NCBI RefSeq assembly: GCF_022647665.1
Contig: NZ_CP071872.1
Span: 5,766,001-5,830,000, forward strand
Origin: Streptomyces formicae
GTDB taxonomy: Bacteria; Actinomycetota; Actinomycetes; Streptomycetales; Streptomycetaceae
Reading direction: 5' to 3'
Length of the DNA: 64,000 bases
The position numbers were made by a program, and so were the translations under genes. Below, piece by piece: positions 45,269 to 54,804 of the stretch (positions are counted from its first letter, which is position 1; the number at the start of each line of letters is the position of its first letter). The notes under the pieces are model-generated. The model saw only the letters and a list, made by a program, of their open reading frames with translations. It was not told the origin of the DNA and did no database searches.

Positions 45269-47773
45269 ATGATCCGAACCGACGCACTCGACGCGCTTCC
45301 CGTACGCACGGCGCTCCCCGCGCTGGAGCGGGCGCTGGACGAGCACGGCACCGCGGTGCTGTGCGCTCCGCCCGGCACCGGCAAGACGACCCTCGTCCCA
45401 CTGGCTCTGGCAGAGCGGGGCGCAAGGGTCGTGGTCGCCGAGCCGCGCCGGATAGCGGCCCGGGCCGCGGCGCGGCGGATGGCGTGGCTGCTGGGCGAGC
45501 AGGCCGGCGGGCGGGTCGGATACACCGTGCGCGGGGAGCGTGCCGTGTCCCGGGAGACGGTGGTCGAGGTGGTCACCACGGGTGTGCTGCTCCAGCGCCT
45601 CCAGCGGGACCAGGAGCTGCCCGGCGCCGATGTCGTGATCCTCGACGAGTGCCACGAGCGGCATCTGGACGCGGACACGGTGGCGGCGTTCCTGCTCGAC
45701 GTACGCGAGACGCTGCGGCCGGAGCTGCGACTGGTGGCGGCCTCGGCCACGACGGACGCCGCCGGGTGGGCGCGGCTGCTGGGCGGTGCGCCGGTGGTCG
45801 AGGCCGAGGGGGTCGCACATCCGGTGGAGGTGGTCTGGGCGCCCCCGGCCCGGCCGGTGCGGCCGCCGCACGGGATGCGGGTGGATCCGGCGCAGCTGGC
45901 GCATGTGGCGTCGGTGGTGCGGCGGGCGCTGGCCGAGCGCACGGGTGACGTGCTGTGTTTTCTGCCGGGTGCCGGGGAGATCGCCCGGGTCGCCGGGCTG
46001 CTCGCGGATGCGGAGGCCGAGGTGCTCCAGGTGCACGGCCGGGCGCCGGCGGCGGTGCAGGACGCGGTGCTCGCCGGTTCCGGCGGCGGCCGCCGGCAGG
46101 TCGTGCTGGCGACCTCGGTCGCGGAGTCGTCGCTGACCGTCCCGGGTGTGCGGGTCGTCGTTGACTCGGGCCTCGCCCGTGAGCCGCGTACCGATCACGC
46201 CCGGGGCATCGGCTCGCTGACGACCGTAAGGGCCTCGCAGGCGGCGGCGCGGCAGCGCGCGGGCCGGGCGGGGCGCGAGGCGCCGGGTGCGGTCTACCGC
46301 TGCTGGTCGGAGGCGGAGGACGGGCGGCTGCCGCGTTTCCCGGCGCCGGAGATCCGGATCGCGGACCTGACGGCGTTCGCGCTCCAGGCGGCCTGCTGGG
46401 GCGACCCGGACGCCTCGGGTCTCGCGCTGCTTGACCCGCCGCCCGGTGGCGCGATGGCGGCGGCCCGCTCGGTGCTCTCCGCGATCGGCGCCGTCGACGG
46501 CTCGGGCCGGGCCACGGAGCGCGGCGTACGGATGTCCCGCATCGGTCTCCACCCCCGGCTCGCCCGCGCCCTGGTCGACGGCGGGCCCGAGGTGGGCGTC
46601 CGGCGCGCCGCCGAGGTGGTGGCGCTGCTGAGCGAGGAGCCACCGCGGGAGTACGGAGACGACCTCGCCGCCGCCTGGCGGACGGCCCGGCGCGGCGGCG
46701 ACGCGTACGGTGCGCGCTGGCGCGCGGAGGCGAAGCGGCTGGGGAGCGCGGCCGGCGCCGAGGCCACGCCGCGGGCGAGTCAGCTCTCCGACGACACCGT
46801 CGCCGGGTACGTCGCCGCGCTCGCCTTCCCCGAGCGGGTCGCGCGCGGCCGGGGCGAGGGGGCGTATCTGATGGCCTCCGGGACGGGTGCCGAGCTCGGT
46901 GAGGGCTCGCGGCTGCGCAGCGCGCCGTGGCTGGCCGTGGCCGTCGCGGACCGGCCCGCGCACGCCGCCTCGGCGCGGGTGCGCCTCGCGGCCGTCGTGG
47001 ACGAGGAGACGGCGCGCACCGCCGCTTCGCACCTGCTGCGCAGCGGCGAGGAGGTGCACTGGGAGGAGGGCGACGTCGTCGCCCGGCAGGTCGAGCGGCT
47101 GGGTGCGGTGGAGCTGGCCGTGCGCCCGCTCAAGGAGCCGGGCCCCGGCCTCGTGCGGCACGCCCTGCTGGAAGGGCTGCGGCGCGAAGGGCTCGGACTG
47201 TTGTCCTGGTCCCGGGATGCGAGTGGGCTGCGGCAGCGGCTGGCGTTCGTGCACCGGGTGCTGGGCGCGCCCTGGCCGGATGTGTCGGACGGCGCCCTGC
47301 TGGAGCGCGCCGGCGAGTGGCTGGAGCCGGAGCTGTCCCGGGCGCGCCGCCGGACGGACCTCGCGCGTATAGACGCCGGTCAGGCGCTCCAGCGGCTGCT
47401 CCCCTGGGCGAGCGGCGAGGCGGTCCGGCTGGACGAGCTCGCGCCGGAGCGGATCGAGGTGCCGAGCGGCTCGCGGATCCGGGTGGACTACGGCGGCGAG
47501 CAGCCCGTGCTGGCGGTGAAGCTCCAGGAGGTCTTCGGGCTCCAGGAGACGCCGCGCCTCGCCGGAGTCCCCGTGCTCGTCCATCTCCTCTCTCCCGCCG
47601 GGCGGCCCGCCGCCGTCACCGCCGACCTGGCGTCGTTCTGGCGGGAGGGATACCGGGCCGTACGCGCGGAGCTGCGCGGGCGCTATCCGAAGCACCCGTG
47701 GCCGGAGGACCCGACGAAGGCGGAGCCGACGCGCAGGACCAACCGGGGAGTCGAGCGGGACGTCAGACGCTGA
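45269..47773 (+). CDS. hrpB: ATP-dependent helicase HrpB
   Basis: DEAH-box-like helicase of 834 residues; E. coli HrpB is an RNA helicase-like protein of unclear role. Motif I APPGTGKTTLVPLAL is at residues 33-47, motif Ia VAEPRRIAARAAARRMA, motif II DECHERHLD near 129, motif III SATTD, and motif VI QRAGRAGREAPG near 330. The C-terminal half contains the HrpB-specific domain with DYGGEQPVLAVKLQEVFGL and PVLVHLLSPAGRPAAVTADLASFWREGY. ATG 45269 has no clear ribosome-binding site. Its 3' end overlaps the convergent DUF3068 gene by 11 bases. Confidence 0.93.
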   Translation: MIRTDALDALPVRTALPALERALDEHGTAVLCAPPGTGKTTLVPLALAERGARVVVAEPRRIAARAAARRMAWLLGEQAGGRVGYTVRGERAVSRETVVEVVTTGVLLQRLQRDQELPGADVVILDECHERHLDADTVAAFLLDVRETLRPELRLVAASATTDAAGWARLLGGAPVVEAEGVAHPVEVVWAPPARPVRPPHGMRVDPAQLAHVASVVRRALAERTGDVLCFLPGAGEIARVAGLLADAEAEVLQVHGRAPAAVQDAVLAGSGGGRRQVVLATSVAESSLTVPGVRVVVDSGLAREPRTDHARGIGSLTTVRASQAAARQRAGRAGREAPGAVYRCWSEAEDGRLPRFPAPEIRIADLTAFALQAACWGDPDASGLALLDPPPGGAMAAARSVLSAIGAVDGSGRATERGVRMSRIGLHPRLARALVDGGPEVGVRRAAEVVALLSEEPPREYGDDLAAAWRTARRGGDAYGARWRAEAKRLGSAAGAEATPRASQLSDDTVAGYVAALAFPERVARGRGEGAYLMASGTGAELGEGSRLRSAPWLAVAVADRPAHAASARVRLAAVVDEETARTAASHLLRSGEEVHWEEGDVVARQVERLGAVELAVRPLKEPGPGLVRHALLEGLRREGLGLLSWSRDASGLRQRLAFVHRVLGAPWPDVSDGALLERAGEWLEPELSRARRRTDLARIDAGQALQRLLPWASGEAVRLDELAPERIEVPSGSRIRVDYGGEQPVLAVKLQEVFGLQETPRLAGVPVLVHLLSPAGRPAAVTADLASFWREGYRAVRAELRGRYPKHPWPEDPTKAEPTRRTNRGVERDVRR

Positions 47774-48755
47774 CCGGCTCCGGGGCACGCTCCTCCACAG
47801 TGGGTCCCTCCGGCCGCCTGGAGCGCGCCTCCAGCCAGAGCGAGAGCACGAGCAGGCCCGCGCCGAGGGTCAGGAAGCTCCACGGCAGGTACGAGACGAG
47901 CAGCAGCACCAGCGTGCGGTTCGAGGACACCAGGTCGACGGTGTAGTCGATGTAGTCCTCGCGCATCTTCACGTGGCCGGAGAAGGCCGTGACCTTGTCC
48001 CGGCCACCCAGCAGGGAGCCGCCGCGCAGCTCCTCGCTGTGGATCTCCTCGCCGTTGACGGGGGCGCCGGTGACGGGCTCGACCCAGAACATCCGTTTGG
48101 TGGTGTACCAGCGGGTGGTGCCGGTCTGCTTCTCCAGGGTCGTCGCGTCGATTCCCGGCAGCGGCATCTTCTTCGGGTACGGGACCTTGGTCCACGGGAT
48201 CGTCTGTTCGAAGTAGTAGACCTCCATGCCCCGGAAGGTCCGCGTGCCCTTGTAGTGGATGGGGGCGGACGTGCGGGTCTGGGCGTCGAAGTACTCGTAG
48301 TCCCGCTTCTCGGTCAGGAAGGGCCACTTGAACTCGATGCCCTCGCGCCGCACCGCGTCCCCGTCGACCATCTCGCCGGTCGCGTGCACGGGCGCCTGGG
48401 TGTGGGCGTCGAAGATGTAGCGCTCGGGGATCCGGGAGACCATCTTGCCGTCGGGGCCTTCGACGTACGACAGCGAGTCCCAGACCACGACGTCCCGTCC
48501 GGCGTCCCGCTCGATCTTCGCGGACTCCTCGACGTTGCCCTTGAGGGTCTGGACGATGGTGACCTTCTCGACCTGCTTCGCCTCCATCGTGTCGTACTGG
48601 AGCAGGGTCGCGGGCTTCGCCTCCAGCACCATCTCCTGGTACTGACTGGGCGGGATCTTCGCGAGCCGCGGGAAGGCGTACCAGCGCAGCACCGGCGCGA
48701 GGGCGGCGAAGAAGACGGCGAAGGCGAGGAGGACGAGGCTGGCTCGGCGGCGCAT
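47763..48755 (-). CDS. DUF3068 (PorA-family-like) membrane protein
   Basis: Protein of 330 residues: an N-terminal signal anchor (SLVLLAFAVFFAALAPVLRWYAFPRLAKIP), a long extracellular domain with VWDSLSYVEGPDGKMVSRIPERYIFDAHTQAPVHATGEMVDGDAV and YFEQTIPWTKVPYPKKMPLPG, and a C-terminal helix (LVLLLVSYLPWSFLTLGAGLLVLSLWLEARSRR). It matches the DUF3068 family; some relatives are called porin PorA-like, but a single-helix-anchored surface protein is all the sequence shows. ATG 48753-48755 has GGAGGA upstream. A tiny membrane protein gene lies just upstream. Confidence 0.87.
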   Translation of the reverse strand: MRRRASLVLLAFAVFFAALAPVLRWYAFPRLAKIPPSQYQEMVLEAKPATLLQYDTMEAKQVEKVTIVQTLKGNVEESAKIERDAGRDVVVWDSLSYVEGPDGKMVSRIPERYIFDAHTQAPVHATGEMVDGDAVRREGIEFKWPFLTEKRDYEYFDAQTRTSAPIHYKGTRTFRGMEVYYFEQTIPWTKVPYPKKMPLPGIDATTLEKQTGTTRWYTTKRMFWVEPVTGAPVNGEEIHSEELRGGSLLGGRDKVTAFSGHVKMREDYIDYTVDLVSSNRTLVLLLVSYLPWSFLTLGAGLLVLSLWLEARSRRPEGPTVEERAPEPVSV

Positions 48756-48772
48756 GGCGGCGGGTCCTCCCA

Positions 48773-48910
48773 CTACTTCTTGAGGCCGGGGACGGTGGTG
48801 TGGAGCGGCTTGGGCGAGGTCTCCCCCGGGGGTACGTCCATCACGGCGATGAGCAGCATGACGAGGAGCACCGGGGCCAGCCCGATGGCGGCGGCGGCAA
48901 GGGCGCGCAT
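48773..48910 (-). CDS. Very small single-helix membrane protein
   Basis: Forty-five residues: MRALAAAAIGLAPVLLVMLL begins one transmembrane helix, then a short outside tail with a Pro-rich PPGETSPKPLHTTVPGLKK. GGGAGG lies eight bases before the ATG, and the gene ends 17 bases before DUF3068 on the same strand, so the two are very likely co-transcribed. Similar mini-proteins are common beside DUF3068 genes in Streptomyces (my recollection). Possibly a subunit or stabiliser of the DUF3068 protein. Confidence 0.7.
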   Translation of the reverse strand: MRALAAAAIGLAPVLLVMLLIAVMDVPPGETSPKPLHTTVPGLKK

Positions 48911-49018
48911 GGTCGGCCTCCCGGGGCACGGATCTGATAGGGCGTCAGACGTGAGGGCGGGGGCACCGTAGCAACGCGGCGGCGAGATGAGAACACGTCT
49001 CACCGCACCCGGTGACGG

Positions 49019-49054
49019 CACCGCCCCTTCACCGGGTGCGGTGAAGGGGCGGTG
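49019..49054 (-). terminator. Terminator of the lytic transglycosylase gene
   Basis: A perfect 15-bp stem: CACCGCCCCTTCACC (49019-49033) and its complement (49040-49054) with loop GGGTGC, starting about 20 bases past the stop codon. Confidence 0.9.
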
Positions 49055-49074
49055 ATGTGCGGGACGCCGGGGGC

Positions 49075-50793
49075 CTAAGGGGCCGGGGTGGCGGGGGCGC
49101 TCGGCTCGGTCGGCGCGGCGATCTGGAGCTGGATGGTGAGCGTCGCGCCGCCCGGAGTGGTGAGGCGGAGCAGGAACGTGCCCGTCTGGTCGTCGGCGTA
49201 GATCTTCGGCAGGACGAGGGCGCCGTCGGCGCCGGTCTTCAACTCGGTCAGGGTGCGGACCGGGTTGCCCTCGGCGTCCTTGAAGTACGGGCCCTTCGTG
49301 TTCTCGGCCGGATCGTCGGCCGCGGTGATCATGGTGGCGGTGACCGCCACACCCGCGGCGGCGGCGCCCTTGAACGTGGCCTTGACCTCGACCGCGTCGG
49401 CGAACTCGGCGCCGGGCGCCGCGGTCAGCTCCTTGTCGCCGGTCCTGGTGAGTTCGTCGGCCTGGCGCGGGGTGACGGTCGCCGTCCGGTCGAGGCGGGG
49501 CGCCGCCCGGCCGGCGACGGTGACGCGCACGGTGAAGTCACCGGTGCGCTCGCCCGCGAGGAGCGCGGGCGCCACGGCGATGCCGTCCGCCCCGGTGCGT
49601 ACGGCGACGGTGCGGCGGTCCCCGCTGAAGCGGGCGTCCGTCTCGCCGACGACCTCGAAGACCAGGCCGGCGCCGGGGACGGCGAGGCCCCGGGCGTTCT
49701 TCGCCCGGACCTTGACGGGCTGCGTGAACTCCTGGCCCGCGACGGCGGTGAGCTGCCCTCCGGCCGCGTCCTCGACCACGGTGACGGTCTCGGTCGGCGA
49801 CGGGGACGGCGCGGGCGGCGTGGTGGTACCGCCGCCGGGCGTCGGCGGGGGCGTCGTGGGCGGCGGCGTCGGACTCGGGGTGCCGCCGGGCTGCGAGGGG
49901 CTGGGGCTGGGGCTGGGGCTGGGACCGGGGGTGACGGGCGCGGTCGGCGAGGGGCTCGCACCTGTGGAGCCGTCACTGCGGTCGACGGGCAGGACGCCCG
50001 TGCCGTCCGGGACCTGGTGGGTGCCGCGCTTGTAGTACTCGAACCAGGACAGCACCGTCCGCAGGTACTCCTGCGAGTGGTTGTAGCTCAGGATCGCCCG
50101 GTCCAGATCGGACTGCACAGACAGATCGCGGCCGCCGGCGCAGAGGTACTTGCCGGCCGCGAGAGCGGCGTCGTAGATGTTGTTCGGGTCCTTGCGGCCG
50201 TCATCGTTGCCGTCCTGGCCCCAGCCGGCCCAGGTGGACGGGATGAACTGCATCGGCCCGACGGCCCGGTCGTGCGTGCGGTCACCGTCGTACGCGCCGT
50301 CGTCGGTGTCCGAAATGTTCGCGAAGCCCACGCCGTTGAGGACCGGGCCGAGGATCGGGGAGGTCGTGGTGCCGTTGGCGTCGACACGGCCGCCGCGCGC
50401 CTGGCCCGACTCGACCTTGCCGATCGCCGCGAGCAGCTGCCAGGGCAGCCGGCAGGCGGGGTCGGCGGCCGCCAGGGCCGCCTCCGCCTGCTTGTAGGCG
50501 TTCAGCACGGTGGCCGGTATGCCCGCTTCGGCCGGACCTGTCGCGACCGGCAGATTGATGGAACCGCCCGGCTTGTTCGGGGTGTTGAGCGGGGGCAGGT
50601 CCGTGTAGTACGGGGAGTTGCCGGTGGCCGAGCTCTCCGGGGGCGTGGCCGACCCGGACGTGCTGCCGTCGCCTCCGGCCGGGGCGGGCGTGACACCCGG
50701 CGCCTGTGACGCGGAGAGCGCCGCCACGGCGGCCGCTGCCACTGCGGTGGTGGTTGCCCCCTTGCGCAGCCGGCGGCCGAATTGCGCTGCCAT
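49075..50793 (-). CDS. Secreted lytic murein transglycosylase with Ig-like C-terminal repeats
   Basis: Peptidoglycan-cleaving enzyme of 572 residues. Signal peptide 1-30 (RRLRKGATTTAVAAAAVAALSASQA). The MltB/SLT-like catalytic domain spans about 90-265: the catalytic Glu is in AAIGKVESGQARGG near 128, followed by AVGPMQFIPSTWAGWGQDGNDDGRKDPNNIYDAALAAGKYLCAGG and AILSYNHSQEYL. Next comes a Pro/Ser/Thr-rich linker with (SP)n from a 6-base repeat, then two or three Ig-like (big-type) beta domains to the end, likely for wall binding. ATG 50791-50793. It should remodel septal or lateral wall. Confidence 0.9.
   Translation of the reverse strand: MAAQFGRRLRKGATTTAVAAAAVAALSASQAPGVTPAPAGGDGSTSGSATPPESSATGNSPYYTDLPPLNTPNKPGGSINLPVATGPAEAGIPATVLNAYKQAEAALAAADPACRLPWQLLAAIGKVESGQARGGRVDANGTTTSPILGPVLNGVGFANISDTDDGAYDGDRTHDRAVGPMQFIPSTWAGWGQDGNDDGRKDPNNIYDAALAAGKYLCAGGRDLSVQSDLDRAILSYNHSQEYLRTVLSWFEYYKRGTHQVPDGTGVLPVDRSDGSTGASPSPTAPVTPGPSPSPSPSPSQPGGTPSPTPPPTTPPPTPGGGTTTPPAPSPSPTETVTVVEDAAGGQLTAVAGQEFTQPVKVRAKNARGLAVPGAGLVFEVVGETDARFSGDRRTVAVRTGADGIAVAPALLAGERTGDFTVRVTVAGRAAPRLDRTATVTPRQADELTRTGDKELTAAPGAEFADAVEVKATFKGAAAAGVAVTATMITAADDPAENTKGPYFKDAEGNPVRTLTELKTGADGALVLPKIYADDQTGTFLLRLTTPGGATLTIQLQIAAPTEPSAPATPAP
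49897..49920. repeat. Hexamer repeat in the transglycosylase linker
   Basis: Four copies of GGGGCT encode the Pro-Ser repeat in the linker. Confidence 0.85.
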
Positions 50794-50972
50794 ACGCCTG
50801 TTCCCTCCCCAAAGACGACTGCCCGCGCTCCCCGCGCATTGACTCAGGTGACACTACGGCAACTGCCGACGCCGTAACACCGTGCCCCCGGCCGCACTTG
50901 TGTGCTCTTCACCCGGTGGTCACCCATACTGGGCGGCATTGCTCGAAGTCGGACGCACAGGGAGAGCACGTC

Positions 50973-51860
50973 ATGCCGTTCACGCTCAGCCATGCGGCGG
51001 CAGTGCTGCCGGTGATCCGGAGGAACGGCACGGCCCGCGGGCCGCTGATCGCGTCGGCGCTCGTCGCGGGGTCGCTGGCGCCGGACGCGACCTATTTCGC
51101 GGCAAGTGCGCTTCCGGATGCCATGGAGTTCGGCGCGGTGACGCACGGCCCCCTCGGGGTAATGACGGTGGATCCGCTCGTCACCGCGGTGCTCGTGGGA
51201 CTCTGGCTGCTGGTCCGCGACCCGCTGGTGGCGCTCCTCCCGCCCGGCGGGCAGGGCCGGGTGCACGCGCTGCTGCGGGGCCGGCCGCGGTACGACCGGT
51301 CGCCGGCGGCCGTGGGGTTCTGGTTCTACGTGTCCGCGGTACTCGGGGCGGCGACGCATGTCGTATGGGACGCTTTCACCCACTTCGACCGCTGGGGCGT
51401 GCGGATGCTGCCGGTGCTCGGTGAGGTCGTGGCGGGCCAGCCCCTCTACATGTACACGCAGTACGGCAGTTCGGCGCTGGCCCTGATCGGGATCGTCTGG
51501 TTCACGGGCTCGGCGCTGCGGCGGCTGCCGGTGACGCCGCGGCCGGCGTCGGTGCCGGTGCTCGGGCGCGGGGAGCGGCGGGCGGCGGCGGCGCTGATCG
51601 CGGTGTGCCTGCTGCTGGGCGTCGCGCACCGGTGTGTGCGCTGGTACCTCTACTGGGGCCGCATCGAGACGCCGCTCGACCTCGTCCCGACGGCCTGCTT
51701 CGGCGCGGGGGCGGGGCTGGTGGCGGGAACGGTGCTGTACGGCACCGCTGTACACCTCCGCGCCCGCCGCCGCCCCACGCCTCCGGCACCGGCACCGGCA
51801 CCGGCACCGGCACCGGCACCGGCACAGACCGCCGACCCCGACCGGGCGGGCGTCGCCTGA
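50973..51860 (+). CDS. DUF4184 membrane protein
   Basis: Membrane protein of 295 residues. MPFTLSHAAAVLPVIRR is the diagnostic DUF4184 start; further blocks are ASALVAGSLAPDATYF, TATHVVWDAFTHFDRWG (an HxxxDxxTH pattern like metal-dependent membrane hydrolases) and several transmembrane helices. The function of the family is not known; a hydrolase of lipids or phosphates is a guess. The tail contains (PA)7 encoded by seven perfect CCGGCA copies at 51783-51824. ATG 50973 follows GGGAGAGC. Divergent from the transglycosylase gene. Confidence 0.85.
   Translation: MPFTLSHAAAVLPVIRRNGTARGPLIASALVAGSLAPDATYFAASALPDAMEFGAVTHGPLGVMTVDPLVTAVLVGLWLLVRDPLVALLPPGGQGRVHALLRGRPRYDRSPAAVGFWFYVSAVLGAATHVVWDAFTHFDRWGVRMLPVLGEVVAGQPLYMYTQYGSSALALIGIVWFTGSALRRLPVTPRPASVPVLGRGERRAAAALIAVCLLLGVAHRCVRWYLYWGRIETPLDLVPTACFGAGAGLVAGTVLYGTAVHLRARRRPTPPAPAPAPAPAPAPAQTADPDRAGVA
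51783..51824. repeat. Hexamer microsatellite in the DUF4184 tail
   Basis: Seven perfect copies of CCGGCA, coding Pro-Ala repeats near the C-terminus. Confidence 0.95.
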
Positions 51861-51942
51861 CCCACGCGTCTCCGGCCGCGGGCCGGTGGAGTGGCCGACA
51901 CACTCCCGGGCGGTGTCAGCCCCCCCACCGTCACGGAGTGAG

Positions 51943-54687
51943 TCAGTGCGCCGCGGATTCCCAGTCCGGGCCCACGCCCACCGAGACGTCCAGCGGCGCC
52001 CTCAGGTCCACCGCCGTGGACATCTCGTGGCGGACGATCTCCTCGACCCGGTCCCGCTCGCCCGGAGCGAGCTCCAGGACGATTTCGTCGTGGACCTGGA
52101 GCAGCATCCGGGACGCCAGCCCCGCCGCCCGCAGCGCGGCGTCCACGCGGACCATCGCCAGCTTGACGATGTCCGCCGCGGTGCCCTGGATCGGCGCGTT
52201 CAGCGCCATCCGCTCGGCCGCCTCGCGGCGCTGGCGGTTGTCGCTGTTGAGGTCCGGCAGGTAGCGGCGGCGGCCCAGCATCGTCGCCGTGTACCCCGTC
52301 GCCCGCGCCTCGTCCACGACGCGCCGCAGGTAGTCGCGGACCCCGCCGAAGCGCTCGAAGTACGTGTCCATCAGTGCACGCGCCTCGGCAGCCTCGATGT
52401 TGAGCTGCTGGCTGAGGCCGAACGCCGAGAGGCCGTACGCCAGCCCGTACGACATCGCCTTGATCTTGCGCCGCATCTCCGCGTCCACGGCGGACCGCTC
52501 GACGCCGAACACCTGGGACGCCACGGTCGTGTGCAGGTCCTCGCCGGAGGTGAACGCCTCGATGAGGCCCTCGTCCTCCGACAGATGGGCCATCACCCGC
52601 AGCTCGATCTGGCTGTAGTCCGCGGTCATCAGGGCCTCGAAGCCCTCGCCCACCACGAAGCCGCGCCGGATCGCCCGGCCCTCGTCCGTGCGCACCGGCA
52701 CGTTCTGCAGATTCGGGTCGGTCGACGAGAGCCGTCCCGTCGCCGCGACCGTCTGGCTGAAGGTGGTGTGGATCCGCCCGTCCGCCGCAACGGTCTTGAT
52801 CAGGCCCTCGACGGTGGAGCGCAGCCGCGCCTGCTCCCGGTGACGCAGCATGATCACCGGCAGCTCGTGGTCGGTCTGGCCGGCCAGCCAGGCCAGCGCG
52901 TCCGCATCCGTCGTGTAACCGGTCTTGGTCTTCTTCGTCTTGGGGAGGTTCAGCTCACCGAAGAAGACTTCCTGGAGCTGCTTGGGCGAGCCCAGGTTGA
53001 ACTCGTGGCCCACCGAGGCGTGCGCCTCCTTCACGGCCTGCTGCACGGCGCCTGCGAACTGGAGCTCCATCCCCTCCAGATGTGCGCGGTCGGCGGCGAT
53101 GCCGTGCCGCTCCATCCGGGCGAGCAGCACCGAGGTGGGCAGCTCCACGTCGTGCAGCAGTCCGGCCGCGCCGACCTCTTCGAGACGGGAGCGGAACGCC
53201 TCGCCCAGGTCGAGGACCGCGCGGGCCTGCGCCATCAGCGCGTCCGCCTCGGCCTGCTCGTCCTCGGTGCCGAAGGCGAGCTGTCCGTCGGCCGCGGCCG
53301 GGGCCAGCTCACGGTGCAGGTACTCCACGGACAGGGCGTCCAGCGCGAAGGAGCGGCGGCCCGGCTTGACCAGGTACGCGGCGAGGGCGGTGTCCATCGT
53401 GACGCCCGCGATCTCCCAGCCGTGCTCGGGGAAGACCCGCAGTGCGTCCTTGGCGTTGTGCAGGACCTTGGGGCAGTCCGGGTCGGAGATCCAGGCGGCG
53501 AAGGCCCGCTCGTCGGCCTCGTCGAGCTGGGTCGTGTCGAACCAGGCGGCCTTTCCTCCCCCGTGGCCCTCGGCATCGGAGGTGCCCCCGGCCGCCGCCA
53601 GCGCGATCTCGCTGACGTTGCCCACACCCAGCGCCCAGGAGGCGACGGTGGCGATGCCGAGCGGCTGCGCACCGTGCCGCTCCAGCCACGGGGCCAGCTC
53701 GCCGGCGGCCAGCACGCTGCCGTCGAGCTCGACTCCGGCGGCCGGGGCCGGGGGCTCGTCCTCGGCCGCGCCCGGGTCGACGGCGAGCAGCCGCTCGCGC
53801 AGGCTCGGGTTGCGGATCTCCAGGATCTCCAGGAAGCCCTTCAGCGCCGCCCGGTCGTACGGCGCGCGCTCCAGCTCCGCCACCGCCTTCGGCAGCGCGA
53901 CGTCACGCACCAGCTCCGTCAGGTGCCGGTTGAGCTTGACGGCCTCCAGGTGGTCGCGGAGCGCCTGCCCGACCTTGCCCTTGACCTCGTCGGCCCGCTC
54001 CACCAGCTCCGCGAACGAACCGAACTGGTTGATCCACTTCGTGGCGGTCTTCTCGCCCACCCCGGGGATGCCCGGCAGATTGTCGGACGGGTCGCCGCGC
54101 AGGGCGGCGAAGTCCGGGTACTGCTGCGGGGTCAGCCCGTACTTCTCCTGGACCTTCTCCGGTGTGAAGCGGGTCAGCTCGGAGACGCCCTTGGTCGGGT
54201 AGAGCACGGTCACATGGTCGGAGACCAGCTGGAAGGAGTCCCGGTCGCCGGTGACGATCAGCACCTCGAAGCCGGCGGCCTCCGCCTGGGTGGCGAGGGT
54301 GGCGATGATGTCGTCCGCCTCGAAGCCGTCCACCGCGAAGCGCACCGCGTTCATCGTGTCCAGCAGCTCGCCGATCAGCTCGACCTGGCCCTTGAACTCG
54401 TCGGGGGTCGAGGAGCGGTTCGCCTTGTACTCCGGGAAGTCCTGGGAGCGCCAGGTCTTGCGGGACACATCGAAGGCCACCGCGAAGTGCGTGGGCGCTT
54501 CGTCGCGCAGCGTGTTCGCCAGCATCGACGCGAAGCCGTAGATGGCGTTGGTCGTCTGGCCGCTCGCGGTCGTGAAGTTCTCCGCGGGCAGCGCGAAGAA
54601 CGCCCGGTACGCCAGGGAGTGCCCGTCCATGAGGAGCAGGCGCGGACGGGTTTCGTCTGGGGTCTTCTTCGATGCTGTCTCAGCCAC
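51943..54687 (-). CDS. polA: DNA polymerase I
   Basis: Repair and Okazaki-fragment polymerase of 914 residues. The 5' nuclease domain (RLLLMDGHSLAYRAFFAL, GFEADDIIATLA, DNLPGIPGVGEKTATKW) spans 1-300. The middle 3'-5' exonuclease-like domain appears inactive: where DxE should be it reads AAWFDTTQLDE, and the next site is VLHNAKDALR. The polymerase domain (TADYSQIELRVMAHLSEDE near 680; RRYLPDLNSDNRQRREAAERMALNAPIQGTAADI; LQVHDEIVLE) is complete. GTG 54685-54687 is 7 bases after a damage-type -10, so a leaderless start is likely; the open frame continues far upstream without similarity. Confidence 0.97.
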   Translation of the reverse strand: MAETASKKTPDETRPRLLLMDGHSLAYRAFFALPAENFTTASGQTTNAIYGFASMLANTLRDEAPTHFAVAFDVSRKTWRSQDFPEYKANRSSTPDEFKGQVELIGELLDTMNAVRFAVDGFEADDIIATLATQAEAAGFEVLIVTGDRDSFQLVSDHVTVLYPTKGVSELTRFTPEKVQEKYGLTPQQYPDFAALRGDPSDNLPGIPGVGEKTATKWINQFGSFAELVERADEVKGKVGQALRDHLEAVKLNRHLTELVRDVALPKAVAELERAPYDRAALKGFLEILEIRNPSLRERLLAVDPGAAEDEPPAPAAGVELDGSVLAAGELAPWLERHGAQPLGIATVASWALGVGNVSEIALAAAGGTSDAEGHGGGKAAWFDTTQLDEADERAFAAWISDPDCPKVLHNAKDALRVFPEHGWEIAGVTMDTALAAYLVKPGRRSFALDALSVEYLHRELAPAAADGQLAFGTEDEQAEADALMAQARAVLDLGEAFRSRLEEVGAAGLLHDVELPTSVLLARMERHGIAADRAHLEGMELQFAGAVQQAVKEAHASVGHEFNLGSPKQLQEVFFGELNLPKTKKTKTGYTTDADALAWLAGQTDHELPVIMLRHREQARLRSTVEGLIKTVAADGRIHTTFSQTVAATGRLSSTDPNLQNVPVRTDEGRAIRRGFVVGEGFEALMTADYSQIELRVMAHLSEDEGLIEAFTSGEDLHTTVASQVFGVERSAVDAEMRRKIKAMSYGLAYGLSAFGLSQQLNIEAAEARALMDTYFERFGGVRDYLRRVVDEARATGYTATMLGRRRYLPDLNSDNRQRREAAERMALNAPIQGTAADIVKLAMVRVDAALRAAGLASRMLLQVHDEIVLELAPGERDRVEEIVRHEMSTAVDLRAPLDVSVGVGPDWESAAH

Positions 54688-54694
54688 GCACACG

Positions 54695-54717
54695 ATCCTG
54701 CCACGGACCACTGACAA
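54695..54717 (-). promoter_or_regulatory. RecA-NDp (PafBC-type) damage promoter of polA
   Basis: Minus strand TTGTCAGTG (54717-54709), 8 bases, CAGGAT (54700-54695), then 7 bases to the GTG. The upstream element is perfect; the -10 has C for T at its first base. Confidence 0.78.
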
Positions 54718-54780
54718 AGCCGCCCACGGCGACGGGCGGGAGACCGGTGACCGGTGGCCCGCAGGACCGGCAGGACCGGC

Positions 54781-54798
54781 TGTCACTGCGGCGTGACA
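54781..54798. promoter_or_regulatory. Palindromic operator-like site upstream of the molybdoenzyme gene
   Basis: TGTCAC and GTGACA are perfect complements six bases apart (TGTCACTGCGGCGTGACA) in the 186-base divergent polA / fdhF-like spacer, about 80 bases before the ATG. The shape suits a dimeric regulator. Confidence 0.45.
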
Positions 54799-54804
54799 CC
54801 ATCT

